DNA of 37,323 nt from JANWHZ01 sp035758575 (GCA_035758575.1 DASTXH010000055.1:1-37323); one strand, 5' to 3'. Positions 16,329-25,418 are shown, numbered from the stretch's first letter. Numbers and translations are program-made. Notes: a model not told the origin generated them from the sequence alone.

Positions 16329-17228
16329 ATGGCAAAACGTTCGGTCGTCTTCTTCGGTAGCGGACCCGTAGCAGCCGAGAGCTTACACCTGCTATCGACG
16401 GCCTTCACCATTGAAGCAATTATCACCAAGCCCACGACAATCGATATGATGCAGACTGCCTGCCCGAACACACCACTGCACACAGTAGAAAAGCGCCGCG
16501 ACCTTGATGCACTAGTGGCGAGCCGGAAGTTCGCCAGCGCCTGTGGTATACTCATTGATTTCGGCATAATTGTCAGTAATAGTGTAATAAGCGCTTTTTC
16601 AAAAGGCATCATCAATAGTCATTTCAGCCTTTTGCCGCAGTGGCGCGGCGCCGACCCCATCACCTTTGCTATTTTGAGCGGACAAAAGACTACCGGGGTA
16701 AGTATTATGCTACTGAGCGAAGGCATGGATGAAGGCCCGCTACTTGCCCAGGCCGCATACGACATACCCCAGGATGCTACTACCGAAACGCTTACCGAAT
16801 CTCTCATTCGCATTAGCGACGCCGCATTAAAAGAGGTCGTCCCCGGCTACCTCGACAACGCCATTGAACCCGCTCCACAAGAAACAGCGAGCATCCTTGG
16901 GAATGTCGCACCGTCTTATTCTAGAAAACTCGCCAAAGATGATGGCGTTCTAGATTGGTCAAAGCCGGCAGAACAGCTGGAACGGGAAGTCCGCGCTTTT
17001 CATGGCTGGCCTAAAAGCCGCACAGTACTTGCAGGGCGCGATGTTATTATCACCAAAGCTACCGCAAGCACCCACGCAGAGGAGCCGGGCAAAGCGTATG
17101 TAGCCAACAAGCAACTTTTAGTCGGTTGTGGCAATGACTCATCGCTGCGAATCATTCGACTCAAGCCAGCCGGCAAACCAGAGATGGACGCAGCCTCATT
17201 TCTAGCTGGCTATCGCCAACTCCTCTAA
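16329..17228 (+). CDS. fmt: Methionyl-tRNA formyltransferase
   Basis: Formylates initiator Met-tRNA. The catalytic motif NSHFSLLPQWRGADP at 96-110 supplies Asn96 and His98, and EGMDEGPLL supplies Asp134. N-terminal Rossmann strand SVVFFGSGPVA. The C-terminal tRNA-binding domain starts around residue 205 (DWSKPAEQLEREVRAFHGWP). 299 residues, slightly short. The hexapeptide usually read as SLLP-x-x-RGA-x-P is intact. It starts 1 nt after def and has no separate ribosome binding site, which implies coupled translation. Confidence 0.93.
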   Translation: MAKRSVVFFGSGPVAAESLHLLSTAFTIEAIITKPTTIDMMQTACPNTPLHTVEKRRDLDALVASRKFASACGILIDFGIIVSNSVISAFSKGIINSHFSLLPQWRGADPITFAILSGQKTTGVSIMLLSEGMDEGPLLAQAAYDIPQDATTETLTESLIRISDAALKEVVPGYLDNAIEPAPQETASILGNVAPSYSRKLAKDDGVLDWSKPAEQLEREVRAFHGWPKSRTVLAGRDVIITKATASTHAEEPGKAYVANKQLLVGCGNDSSLRIIRLKPAGKPEMDAASFLAGYRQLL

Positions 17229-17233
17229 AGGCT

Positions 17234-17581
17234 CTACTGTTGTTTTTGGCTCTGTGCCACCGACAATATCTGTGAGGCACTCTGGCCCACTTCTTGCTTG
17301 AGCTTTGCATATTCTTCGGCCACGATATCTTTGTAATTCGGAAAGTTTGTCTCTAGCCAGCGAAACGCGCCGGCATCATCCTGGGCATTAAAAAACCGCT
17401 CAAATTCATCCAGCTGAGCGTTCGTCATCTGTTCGGCAAGCCGCATACCCACGCGCATCTCAAGCGTTTCGTAGATGTGTTTCAGGAGGCTCGTCTTTTC
17501 GTCCTGGGGCAATGTTGCCAACCCTAGCTCGGTGAGTAAACTATCGTCGATCCGGAGGTTACCTTTTGTCATGTCTGCCAT
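17234..17581 (-). CDS. DUF5663-type small protein
   Basis: A 115-residue, mostly helical protein. The core LLKHIYETLEMRVGMRLAEQMTN followed by DEFERFF and WLETNFPNYKDIV looks like the DUF5663 family common in CPR genomes (family name from memory). Function unknown. The frame opens at 17611, but ATG 17581 is chosen because a perfect -10 TATAAT (17589-17594) lies 7 nt upstream, which makes a leaderless mRNA and rules out the longer form from this promoter. It follows infB by 35 bp and converges with fmt with only 5 bp between the stops and no hairpin. Confidence 0.7.
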   Translation of the reverse strand: MADMTKGNLRIDDSLLTELGLATLPQDEKTSLLKHIYETLEMRVGMRLAEQMTNAQLDEFERFFNAQDDAGAFRWLETNFPNYKDIVAEEYAKLKQEVGQSASQILSVAQSQKQQ

Positions 17582-17616
17582 AATTTTGATTATACCATCC
17601 GACGTGGACAATGCGG

Positions 17617-19383
17617 CTATAAATGCCGCGTTACTGTTTCGCGCCTAAAGAGCTCAATGCGGTCGCCTTCTTGCAGGTCTATCCGCCGCTTAGTCTTGAA
17701 GCTCAGGCCGCACATTTCGCCCTCAAATACCTCTTTGGCGTCTGCCGGACCCCGCTTTAGGTTGGTTACTTCTACTTCGCCCAGCTTCTCGTCGCCGCGC
17801 AGCACAATGGCCAGCGACGGTACCTCCAGCTTACCCTTTGTCACCTCGCCGCCGCAGATCACCTCAGACTTCGTGGTGTTGAATACGCCACGTACGATAA
17901 GACGACCTAGTTGCGTTTCGATAACTTCAGGAGCCAGTAGGCTACTTAGTTCTTCGCGGGCGTCTTCTATAAGCTCATAAATGATGTTATACAGGCGCAC
18001 TGAGACTTTTTGTCGGGCCGCCAGCTGTTTTACGCTGCTCTGCATGGCGATATTAAAGCCATACACGATGGCATTGCTGGTCTGCGCCATATACACATCA
18101 TTCTCGGTAACATGGCCGATACCCGATCCCACCACACGAATAGCAACCTCCTGCGTGTCGAGTGTCTTGAGACTATCAATGACTGACGTCAGCGAGCCCT
18201 GTGCGTCTGCCTTTACGACTACGTTCAGCTCGGTCATTTCACGGTTTCGATTCATAATGCGTAGCAGCTCGCTGCTGCTGACACCCTTGCTGGCCGTACC
18301 GTGCATACGCTCTGTGGCGCGTCCTTCGGCAATTGCCCGCGCCTCCTTCTCATTGGCAACCACCGTAAACTCATCACCGAACTCAGGCAGATGCTTGAAA
18401 CCCGTAATAACTACCGGCGTCGACGGCGTAGCTGATTGCAACGGTTTGCCATCGGTTGATTCAAGGTTGCGGATCTTGGCATACGTGGCCCCTGCGACAA
18501 TAAAGTCACCTTTTTTCAGGATGCCAGCCTCTACCAAGCCGTGCGCCACAGGGCCGCGACCCTGCTCTACGTGTGCCTCTATAATAAGCCCGGCAGCAGC
18601 TCCTACTGTCTCGGCGCGTAGGTCTTCTACGTCAGTTACCAGCAGGATCATGTCCAGCAGCTGAGGAACGCCCTTACCGGTCTTAGCACTGAGTTCTACG
18701 GCTACGATATCACCGCCCCACTCTTCTACCAGCAACTGCTGGTCAGCCAGCTGCTGCTTTACCAACGCTGCGTTGGCACCCTCTTTATCAATTTTGTTAA
18801 TGGCTACGACGATACGAGCATTCGCTTTGCGTGCAAACCTGATGGCTTCAATGGTTTGCGGCTTTACACCATCGTCAGCAGCAACCACGATGACCGCGAT
18901 ATCGGTCAGGTGGGCGCTGTGCTCACGGATAGCCGAAAAAGCTTCGTGACCAGGCGTATCAAGAAAGGTTATCTTGCGGCCATTATGCTCTATCTGATAC
19001 GCAGAGATATGCTGGGTAATGCCGCCTGCTTCAGTCTTGGCTACATGCGCCCCGCGGATTGCATCCAGCAAAGTCGTTTTGCCATGATCAACATGACCCA
19101 TAACAGCTACGACTGGCGGCCGGGACTGAGCGGTACTGCTGGTAGCTTGCTTCGTGCGGCTAGGCGCAGCAACCTTTTGCGCGGCTGCACGCTTCTGCAG
19201 CTGCACGTCCAGGCCCAGTTCCTCCACGATGATCTGTGCAGTATCAAAGTCGATCTGCTCGTTCACCGTCACCATCACCCCGTTCTTCAAAAGTTCGCCA
19301 ATAAGGCGGCTCACGGGCAGCATCAATTTGTCGGCAAGAGCGCCAACGGTAATCATGTTCTCAATTTCAATTGTCGTTGCCAT
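17617..19383 (-). CDS. infB: Translation initiation factor IF-2
   Basis: GTPase that places fMet-tRNA on the 30S subunit. A short N-terminal IF2_N-like helical domain (residues 8-60) replaces the long N-terminus of E. coli IF-2. G1 is GHVDHGKT at 96-103, G3 DTPGH, and G4 NKID. Domains II to IV follow, with the C-terminal fMet-binding barrel ending in VTNLKRGPADAKEVFEGEMCGL. 588 residues in total. Ribosome binding site AAGGAAGGAG. It follows rpsA rather than nusA, the more common neighbour. Confidence 0.95.
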   Translation of the reverse strand: MATTIEIENMITVGALADKLMLPVSRLIGELLKNGVMVTVNEQIDFDTAQIIVEELGLDVQLQKRAAAQKVAAPSRTKQATSSTAQSRPPVVAVMGHVDHGKTTLLDAIRGAHVAKTEAGGITQHISAYQIEHNGRKITFLDTPGHEAFSAIREHSAHLTDIAVIVVAADDGVKPQTIEAIRFARKANARIVVAINKIDKEGANAALVKQQLADQQLLVEEWGGDIVAVELSAKTGKGVPQLLDMILLVTDVEDLRAETVGAAAGLIIEAHVEQGRGPVAHGLVEAGILKKGDFIVAGATYAKIRNLESTDGKPLQSATPSTPVVITGFKHLPEFGDEFTVVANEKEARAIAEGRATERMHGTASKGVSSSELLRIMNRNREMTELNVVVKADAQGSLTSVIDSLKTLDTQEVAIRVVGSGIGHVTENDVYMAQTSNAIVYGFNIAMQSSVKQLAARQKVSVRLYNIIYELIEDAREELSSLLAPEVIETQLGRLIVRGVFNTTKSEVICGGEVTKGKLEVPSLAIVLRGDEKLGEVEVTNLKRGPADAKEVFEGEMCGLSFKTKRRIDLQEGDRIELFRRETVTRHL

Positions 19384-19425
19384 GATTTTCTGGCGCTCCT
19401 TCCTTAATTGTTACTCCACTCTGTG

Positions 19426-19450
19426 AAGGGGCCGCGGATAGCGACCCCTT
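19426..19450 (-). promoter_or_regulatory. Hairpin between rpsA and infB
   Basis: A 10-bp GC-rich stem (AAGGGGTCGC, loop TATCC, GCGGCCCCTT, one G-U) fills part of the 80-bp gap. It lacks a U-run, so it is more likely an RNA stabiliser or weak attenuator than a full terminator. Confidence 0.4.
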
Positions 19451-19463
19451 GCTACGCGACTAC

Positions 19464-20555
19464 TCAGGCCTTCTTGGAAGATGGCTTTGTTTCGCCAGTA
19501 TCCTTGAGGCTCAGGCCAATCTTGCGGGCATCTTGATCAATGTCCAGCACCTTGAACTTCTTGCGCTCGTTCAGCTGGAACAGTTGTTCTGGGTCGACAG
19601 CTTCGCTGTCACCCATCTCAGATACGTGCACCAAAGCTTCAACCGCAGGACTCAGCTGTACGAATGCACCGAACGGTGTAATGCGCGTTACCTTGCCCTC
19701 TACAATATCGCCCTTCTTGAATGCCTTGATCTCAGCCAGCCATGGGTCTTCGGTCATTTGCTTGAGGCTTAATGACAGGCGGTCCTTGTTGATTGAAATG
19801 ATCTTGGCCTTTACACGGTCGCCAACCTTTACATAGTTGCGTGGGTTGTCGACGCGTTCCCAGGATATTTCCGAAATATGTATGAGGCCCTCAATGCCGT
19901 CTACGTTCACGAATGCACCGTAGTCGATTACACCCGTTACCGTACCTTCGACCATATCACCGACTTTCAGCTCAGAGAAACGGCTTTGCATGTCATCCTT
20001 GACTGCTTCCTTTTCTGAGAAGATCAGCTTGTTATCTTTACGGCTTACATCGAGGATGCGTACGCGCAACGGCTTGCTGGTAAGCGCATTCAGCTTCTGC
20101 AGAATTTCGTCCTTATCAGCACCAGATACCCGCGGATAATGCCCGGCAGCTAGCTGTGATACCGGCAGGAAGCCACGGATGCCTTCCAGCTCTACCAAGA
20201 GCCCGCCGCGGTTCGCATCGTATGCAGTAACCTCAATGGTTTCTTGTGCTTCAAAGACACGCTGCAACTCATCCCAACCGCGGTCCTTTACGGCGCGACG
20301 CATGCTGAGCAGTGCGTAGCCCTCTTCCATTTCTGGATCAATAACACTTACGGTCACCGGTTGCCCGGCTTCAAGTGTTTGACCATGGCCGATTTCGCGG
20401 CGCATAACAACACCGGTGCCGTTTGCGCCCAAATCCACCCATACTTCGTGCTTCTTGACTGAAGCAACCACACCTTCGACCACACTTCCTGCGGTCAGGC
20501 GCTCGACTTTGCTGTCTTGCAGCAAGTCATCCATCGTAACTGTATTTTTCGACAT
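19464..20555 (-). CDS. rpsA: 30S ribosomal protein S1
   Basis: Four S1 RNA-binding repeats are visible: about residues 19-90 (GSVVEGVVASVKKHEVWVDLG), 100-175, 193-265 (GDMVEGTVTGVIDYGAFVNV) and 278-350 (GDIVEGKVTRITPFGAFVQL). Repeats 3 and 4 are the most canonical. At 363 residues it is a four-domain form rather than the six-domain E. coli type. A strong ribosome binding site (GAAGGAGG) and a dedicated promoter precede it; infB follows. Confidence 0.94.
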   Translation of the reverse strand: MSKNTVTMDDLLQDSKVERLTAGSVVEGVVASVKKHEVWVDLGANGTGVVMRREIGHGQTLEAGQPVTVSVIDPEMEEGYALLSMRRAVKDRGWDELQRVFEAQETIEVTAYDANRGGLLVELEGIRGFLPVSQLAAGHYPRVSGADKDEILQKLNALTSKPLRVRILDVSRKDNKLIFSEKEAVKDDMQSRFSELKVGDMVEGTVTGVIDYGAFVNVDGIEGLIHISEISWERVDNPRNYVKVGDRVKAKIISINKDRLSLSLKQMTEDPWLAEIKAFKKGDIVEGKVTRITPFGAFVQLSPAVEALVHVSEMGDSEAVDPEQLFQLNERKKFKVLDIDQDARKIGLSLKDTGETKPSSKKA

Positions 20556-20631
20556 GTAGTATCATGCCTCCTTCGTAGTGTTTCGCAGAGGGCAGCACCC
20601 AATACAGAGGCGGCCCGCAACGTTATGCTAT

Positions 20632-20660
20632 ATTATACCTGTTTCCTCTCCTTTGGTAAA
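20632..20660 (-). promoter_or_regulatory. Promoter of rpsA-infB
   Basis: -35 TTTACC (20655-20660), 17-bp spacer, -10 TATAAT (20632-20637) on the minus strand, giving a leader of about 70 nt before rpsA. Confidence 0.65.
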
Positions 20661-20697
20661 GCAAGCTCTGGCGTCATCCATGTGCTACACTAACAAT

Positions 20698-21513
20698 ATG
20701 TACATAGGGGTAGACATTGGAGGCACCAAGACGTTGGTCGCTGTGCTGGACGACCAGGGGATCATTGTTGAGCGCGTACGCTTTCTGACGCCGCCCGTAT
20801 ACGAAGAGTTCATTGCCGAGCTTACCGAGACTGCACGTTCGCTGCACACGCAAGACTTCCGTGCCGGTTGTGTGGCTGCACCGGGCAAAATTGACCGTAA
20901 GCATGGCATCGCCCGTGATTTTGGCAACCTAAAGTGGCATGACACGCCCCTGCAAGCTGATGCCGAACACATCTTCAGCTGCCCTATGCTTGTTGAGAAC
21001 GATGCGAACCTTGGCGGTCTCTCTGAATCGATGCTACTGCCAGCCGATAAAAATGTCTTATACATCACGGTAAGCACGGGCATCGGCACCGGCTTTATCG
21101 GCCACCGGCGTATCGTACCCGAATTGGCCGACAGCGAAGGTGGACACATGTTGCTACCCTTCCACGGCAAGCATGTTGCCTGGGAAAGCTTTGCATCAGG
21201 ACATGCTATCGTAGAACGCTTTGGCAAAAAAGCCGCCGATATAACCGACGCCGCTACCTGGCACCGCATTGCCCACGACCTAGCTATGGGCTTCATAGAA
21301 CTTATAGCTATCGCACAGCCACAAATCATTGTCATTGGTGGCAGCGTCGGCGTGTACTACGAACGTTTTGAGCCATTCTTGCTCTACGAACTCCAGCGGG
21401 CCAAGAATCCCCTTATCGACCTGCCCGCAATCCGTAAAGCAGCCCGCCCCGAAGATGCTGTATTGTATGGCTGCTACGACCTGGCACACAACACTTATGG
21501 AACAAACACTTAA
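20698..21513 (+). CDS. ROK-family protein (possible sugar kinase)
   Basis: A 271-residue protein with the ROK/hexokinase-fold phosphate-1 loop DIGGTKTLVAVL at the N-terminus, the catalytic-base segment VENDANLGG near residue 101, and the second loop VSTGIGTGFIGHRRI. The cysteine zinc motif typical of ROK kinases and repressors is missing; where it should follow GG(H) the sequence is EGGHMLLPFHGKHVAWE. No DNA-binding domain is attached, so it is an enzyme-type ROK. Substrate unknown. ATG 20698 is preferred over upstream frames because an extended -10 (TGCTACACT) ends 6 nt before it. The following gene starts inside its last codons. Confidence 0.82.
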   Translation: MYIGVDIGGTKTLVAVLDDQGIIVERVRFLTPPVYEEFIAELTETARSLHTQDFRAGCVAAPGKIDRKHGIARDFGNLKWHDTPLQADAEHIFSCPMLVENDANLGGLSESMLLPADKNVLYITVSTGIGTGFIGHRRIVPELADSEGGHMLLPFHGKHVAWESFASGHAIVERFGKKAADITDAATWHRIAHDLAMGFIELIAIAQPQIIVIGGSVGVYYERFEPFLLYELQRAKNPLIDLPAIRKAARPEDAVLYGCYDLAHNTYGTNT

Positions 21514-21955
21514 AAAGCTTCACGCTCTCTATTCCGGTCTCACCTTTACGGCAGACAATGTATGTCGCTGGTCGCCCGCTAACCGCACTGTTTATTTTAT
21601 CCGTAGCAACGATGAACGGCACATATGGTCGCTTCTACACGAAACAGGCCACGCATTACTCGGTCACAGCGCGTACCGGTCTGACATCGAGCTGCTCCAC
21701 ATGGAAACGGCCGCGTGGGAACAAGCAAAAGATATTGCCCGCTCACTGCAAATAATCATCGACGAAGAGCACGTCCAAAATTGTCTGGATACCTATCGCA
21801 ACTGGCTATTTGCACGCTCAACGTGCCCGAGGTGTCTCAGCGCGTCGCTACAGACAGGCGCGCAGCAATACCAGTGCTTTAACTGCAAAACCATATGGCG
21901 TGTGTCGCGCTCCCGCTTTTGCCGCATCTATCGTACCACCCTTGCGGCAACATAA
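21497..21955 (+). CDS. HExxH metallopeptidase (ImmA/IrrE-like) with C-terminal zinc ribbon
   Basis: A 152-residue protein starting MEQTLKKLHALYSGL, overlapping the ROK gene by 17 bp. HETGHALLGH at 48-57 supplies the zinc-binding HExxH and possibly the third ligand; Glu70 in the next helix (HMETAAWEQAKDIA) is the alternative, matching the ImmA/IrrE layout. The C-terminal 45 residues carry CPRC (110-113) and CFNC (127-130), a zinc ribbon. No signal peptide, so it is cytoplasmic. ImmA-type proteases often cleave repressors in response to stress; no repressor is adjacent here and the target is unknown. Confidence 0.75.
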   Translation: MEQTLKKLHALYSGLTFTADNVCRWSPANRTVYFIRSNDERHIWSLLHETGHALLGHSAYRSDIELLHMETAAWEQAKDIARSLQIIIDEEHVQNCLDTYRNWLFARSTCPRCLSASLQTGAQQYQCFNCKTIWRVSRSRFCRIYRTTLAAT

Positions 21956-21981
21956 AAGTCCCTGGATATCCAGGGACTTTT
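21954..21981. terminator. Two-way terminator between convergent genes
   Basis: A 28-bp perfect palindrome (arms AAAAGTCCCTGGAT / ATCCAGGGACTTTT) overlaps the metallopeptidase stop and has A/T runs at both ends, serving this gene and the KGG-like gene on the other strand. Confidence 0.85.
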
Positions 21982-21999
21982 ATAGTTAGCTACACGTAC

Positions 22000-22197
22000 T
22001 TAGGCAGCTTTCTTGGTGCGGCGGGAAATGCGGCCGCCAATTGCGCCGGCGCGGCGCGCCAGCTCGCGGTTTGCATAGAAACCGCCAGTGCGGCCCTTGC
22101 GGCCGCCAATTGCGCCGATCTTGGCGTAAAAATCAGAACCGTACTTAGACTTGTTCGTATTAGCAGCAGCTTTGCCGCCAGCGATTGTTCCTGACAT
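22000..22197 (-). CDS. Small basic Gly-rich KGG-like protein
   Basis: A 65-residue very basic protein with two copies of a GAIGGR motif (IGAIGGRKGRTGGF and AGAIGGRISRRTKK). The spacing recalls the KGG / stress-repeat proteins (YciG, Con-10-like), though the exact family is not certain. It has a ribosome binding site (AAAGGGAG) and lies between terminators, so it is probably its own transcription unit. Nucleic-acid binding is plausible from the charge but not shown. Confidence 0.65.
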   Translation of the reverse strand: MSGTIAGGKAAANTNKSKYGSDFYAKIGAIGGRKGRTGGFYANRELARRAGAIGGRISRRTKKAA

Positions 22198-22242
22198 ACC
22201 AGTAACGCTCCCTTTTCAAACTCTTATTATGACCGAAATAAA

Positions 22243-22263
22243 AACGAGGGTATAACCCTCGTT
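22243..22263. terminator. Two-way terminator after the surface protein gene
   Basis: Hairpin AACGAGGG, 5-nt loop, CCCTCGTT with T-runs on both strands. It ends the surface protein transcript (minus strand) and lies just upstream of the KGG-like gene. Confidence 0.8.
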
Positions 22264-22325
22264 CTTTTTTCGGAACTATTTATAAAATAGCACACTATTA
22301 CGCTCATGTCAAATATGCTGCCCGA

Positions 22326-24458
22326 CTACTGCACCACCAGATAGTCAAACGCGTACGTCGTCGTATTCGCCGGTATGTTTGACGTGCTCACCGTAAAATT
22401 GGTAGCCGTTGAAGTCTTATACGGTACTAGCCCCGCCGCAGTGGCACTGTCAGGGGTAAGCTGTACGTAGGGCGAACTAGTATACGCAACATTGAACGTT
22501 ACCGTCGCAAGCGTACCGGCAGCCACACAGCCGCTGCCAGTTGTCACTGTTATCCGTCCGGCGGTATCATTGCCAGCAATAGACACCGTCGGCGTCGTAC
22601 ATGCAGCTGCGCCTGCAGCAATTCCCGGTGTCGTGCCCCCCGTTACGATATGGCCGTCGACGGTAAGCGCAGTACTGACTACCAGTGAAGTAACCCTAAC
22701 TTGCATATTGGTAGTATCGGCTACCAATAGCGCCGTACCACTCGCATTCTGTATCTGAAACGCCGTAGTAGAATTCGTCGGAGTTTGTATGCGCGCCGCC
22801 CCTGCTATATCCAATGTATATTGAGGGCTGCTGGTGTTAATACCCACATTTCCTGTTGCAGTGACGTGAAGACGATCTGTCAGTGTGTCCGACACGCTAC
22901 CGGGCACTGGGCTAATGGCAGCTACGACAGATTCCCAGGTACACGAGCTCGTGACACCCCATGACATAGCAGTACTGCCGGCGTTAGTGGTTTTATACGA
23001 GCCTCCCAGAATTGTATTGGGACCTAGCTGGTCTGCCCACGTACGCGTTTGCCCTGCCCCCGGTGCGCCCAAGCAGAACTGATTATCGCCAATTACGTCA
23101 ACAGCAACTTGACCTGACGAAGTTGCAACAGCAACCGACGTAGTACCCGCTGTCGTACCCGCTCCTGTGTTAGAGGCAGCGATAGGCGCAGTCTGACTGA
23201 CATTGTAAAAAGTCTCAGCACCGACAAACTGGTGATTATTGCCTGACGTAGCCGAAAAATTGATCGTAAGCGTATGGCTGCCGCTGACCGGATTTACAAG
23301 ATACCATAGCTCAACTACACCCCCTGCTGATGCTTGAGAACCAATTCTTGTCCAGCCGGCGGTACTACCATTCCATGCAACCGACGACACAGATTGCGTG
23401 TTATCCTGTTGGTTCACCCCCACAACCATTACCATATTTGCGTGGCTTGTCACATTAAACGTCGTGGACATTGACGACTGCGTATATGCCTCGGACTCAG
23501 CTGTATCACCAAGCGTGACCGGCAGAACATTCGAAGATGCGGTCCTAAAAATAAGATCTCCAGATCCACCATTGCCGGTACCATTACCCGCATCAAACAC
23601 CGTGCTAGCTCCGGTAGCGTCAGTGCCCGTAGCCGCGCCGCCCCTAATCGTGACTGACGCCGGCTGCGACGAACCGTCAGCACCTACAATAATCGTTCCG
23701 CCTTGCAGCATTGTACTAGTCGCTATAGAACTGTTTGTGTTAATAGCACCGAACCCCGAGGCAATAGACCCGCTCGTCAATACACCCGTAGATGTTATGT
23801 TATTTTGTATCGTAGTGGGCAGTATTTGCGACAGTACAGGCTGGCTGCTTGCATTGGTGACCAGCACCCCATCAGCCATTAGGGGAAGTGTCGACACGGT
23901 GGTTGCGCTTGTTGCGTACACTACACCATCGGTAGTTAGTCCGGACAGCGCAGCACCATTATTTATTTGCTCGACAACAGTTGTCGGACTGGTAGTGTTA
24001 GTCACAAATGTTTGGTTCATGACGGATGGCTGTGTGCCCGCCGTTGACTGCAGACTGATAAAGCTACTCCCGTTATAGAAGTACGGCCGATTAGTGCCTT
24101 GATCATAATACAGCTCCCCGGTGGATCCTTGAGAGGGTAATACACCCGGCACAAGTACAAGCCCGTTACTTACCTGCGCCTGGCCATGCATCAGCAATCG
24201 CTGCGTCGCCGTAGCGGCCGGCAGTGACGGCAGTGCGCCGACTGGCACCGTTGTAATAGGATACCCCGTTACCGATATCTGTCCCGTCGATGACGCTATC
24301 GCTTGCGGAGTGCGAGCAAGGTGCTCAAATACAGCCGCTAACGCCGTTACAAGCCCGAGAGAACAAAGTGTCGTCACGAACACCAGTAACAATCGAGCCA
24401 CAGCGCGACTACGCTTCGGCCCCAAGAGCATATCATCGGTCTGCTGCAAAACCTGCAT
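22326..24458 (-). CDS. Large Thr/Ser/Gly-rich surface protein
   Basis: A 710-residue protein from ATG 24458 (ribosome binding site AAAGAGAG), chosen over a longer frame that overlaps the upstream gene. A cytoplasmic N-terminus (residues 1-20) is followed by one membrane span (ARLLLVFVTTLCSLGLVTAL, about 22-41), then an extracellular low-complexity, beta-rich region. Recognisable parts: GELYYDQGTNRPYFYNGSSFISLQS near residue 115, a jelly-roll-like middle region (about 360-530), a fibre-type NVGINTSSPQYTLDIAG near 550 as in phage tail fibres and trimeric adhesins, and a terminal domain ending TTYAFDYLVVQ. It is likely to act in contact with the host cell or with other cells; this is inference. 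Confidence 0.75.
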   Translation of the reverse strand: MQVLQQTDDMLLGPKRSRAVARLLLVFVTTLCSLGLVTALAAVFEHLARTPQAIASSTGQISVTGYPITTVPVGALPSLPAATATQRLLMHGQAQVSNGLVLVPGVLPSQGSTGELYYDQGTNRPYFYNGSSFISLQSTAGTQPSVMNQTFVTNTTSPTTVVEQINNGAALSGLTTDGVVYATSATTVSTLPLMADGVLVTNASSQPVLSQILPTTIQNNITSTGVLTSGSIASGFGAINTNSSIATSTMLQGGTIIVGADGSSQPASVTIRGGAATGTDATGASTVFDAGNGTGNGGSGDLIFRTASSNVLPVTLGDTAESEAYTQSSMSTTFNVTSHANMVMVVGVNQQDNTQSVSSVAWNGSTAGWTRIGSQASAGGVVELWYLVNPVSGSHTLTINFSATSGNNHQFVGAETFYNVSQTAPIAASNTGAGTTAGTTSVAVATSSGQVAVDVIGDNQFCLGAPGAGQTRTWADQLGPNTILGGSYKTTNAGSTAMSWGVTSSCTWESVVAAISPVPGSVSDTLTDRLHVTATGNVGINTSSPQYTLDIAGAARIQTPTNSTTAFQIQNASGTALLVADTTNMQVRVTSLVVSTALTVDGHIVTGGTTPGIAAGAAACTTPTVSIAGNDTAGRITVTTGSGCVAAGTLATVTFNVAYTSSPYVQLTPDSATAAGLVPYKTSTATNFTVSTSNIPANTTTYAFDYLVVQ

Positions 24459-24514
24459 CGTACTCTCTTTTTTCTTTTGGAGGTAAGCCTGTCCTAAGAA
24501 TACAGCACCCGTAC

Positions 24515-25333
24515 CTACGGCCGCAACGTGAAATATAGCGAAATGCTGGCAACGACAGCTATCAGAAGCCCCATTGCGAGTATTTGCAGAACTGACCTCA
24601 GAATCGACCACCGAGCCAATGGATTCCTACCGATTGCCACGATTCCTGCATGTATCGCACCATATATAAGTGCCATGAGCGCGCCAACAGATATCACTAC
24701 AATTATAAAGCTCAGAGTAGCCTGAAGCGTGGATACTTGATGACCAGCCAATACCGCAGCCAGCGATTGCAAGCTACCAGCTATACTAGACGGCACCCCT
24801 GTAGACCCACTGCCTAAACCGACCGATACAAGGACAGCTCCCATATATACCGTACTTGACGTTCCGTCCTTGTTTTTTATGGATAACTGACGAGTTCCTG
24901 CCGAGGCGTCGGATAAATCGTTCTGTGCTACGCCTATAGTGCGGAGACCCTGCGCCGCCCGCATACCAAATCCCTCAATCGGCGATACAGAGATAGCGTC
25001 ACCAGCGTGGATAGCACCTCCCAGCGTCGTTACATACACCTCGGCATTGCCGCTTTGCACTATCTGCACCGTATTTTGGGCGGAGCCCGCTTCCAGCGCT
25101 AATGGGCTCTCATTCGAAGCTACGACAACTCCAATCAGTTGACCGTCATTCTGGGTGCTTGCCGGCTCTACTGCCGCTCCGCCTGTTAGCGTGCTGGCCA
25201 AATCACCCGGCACGAGTGTCGTATTTGTAGGCACCGAGAACGATTGCGATATACTTGCAGCCGCCTGCACCACCGGTGAGACTAGGTTTAATAACAAAAT
25301 TACACCGACTAGCGCAAATGCGTATTTTGCCAT
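24515..25333 (-). CDS. Membrane protein with signal peptide and three C-terminal spans
   Basis: A 272-residue protein with a signal peptide (FALVGVILLLNLVSPVVQA), an extracellular Ser/Thr/Gly-rich domain with repeated strand patterns (residues about 30-195), and a membrane part: LSFIIVVISVGALMALIYGA, a second segment ending IVAIGRNPLAR, and ILQILAMGLLIAVVASISLYF. The glycine-rich cytoplasmic loop IGRNPLAR resembles the loop of small rotor-type membrane proteins, but the rest does not, so I assign no function. Co-transcribed with the surface protein 56 bp downstream and likely a partner or anchor for it. The start may be leaderless (TTTAAT 9 nt upstream). Confidence 0.75.
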   Translation of the reverse strand: MAKYAFALVGVILLLNLVSPVVQAAASISQSFSVPTNTTLVPGDLASTLTGGAAVEPASTQNDGQLIGVVVASNESPLALEAGSAQNTVQIVQSGNAEVYVTTLGGAIHAGDAISVSPIEGFGMRAAQGLRTIGVAQNDLSDASAGTRQLSIKNKDGTSSTVYMGAVLVSVGLGSGSTGVPSSIAGSLQSLAAVLAGHQVSTLQATLSFIIVVISVGALMALIYGAIHAGIVAIGRNPLARWSILRSVLQILAMGLLIAVVASISLYFTLRP

Positions 25334-25418
25334 GTGCCTACGATTAAACCGTACTTAACGCCCCAGCGCAACTATAATCCTAACGCCGACAATGTTTCAT
25401 AAAGTATTGCGCACAAAG

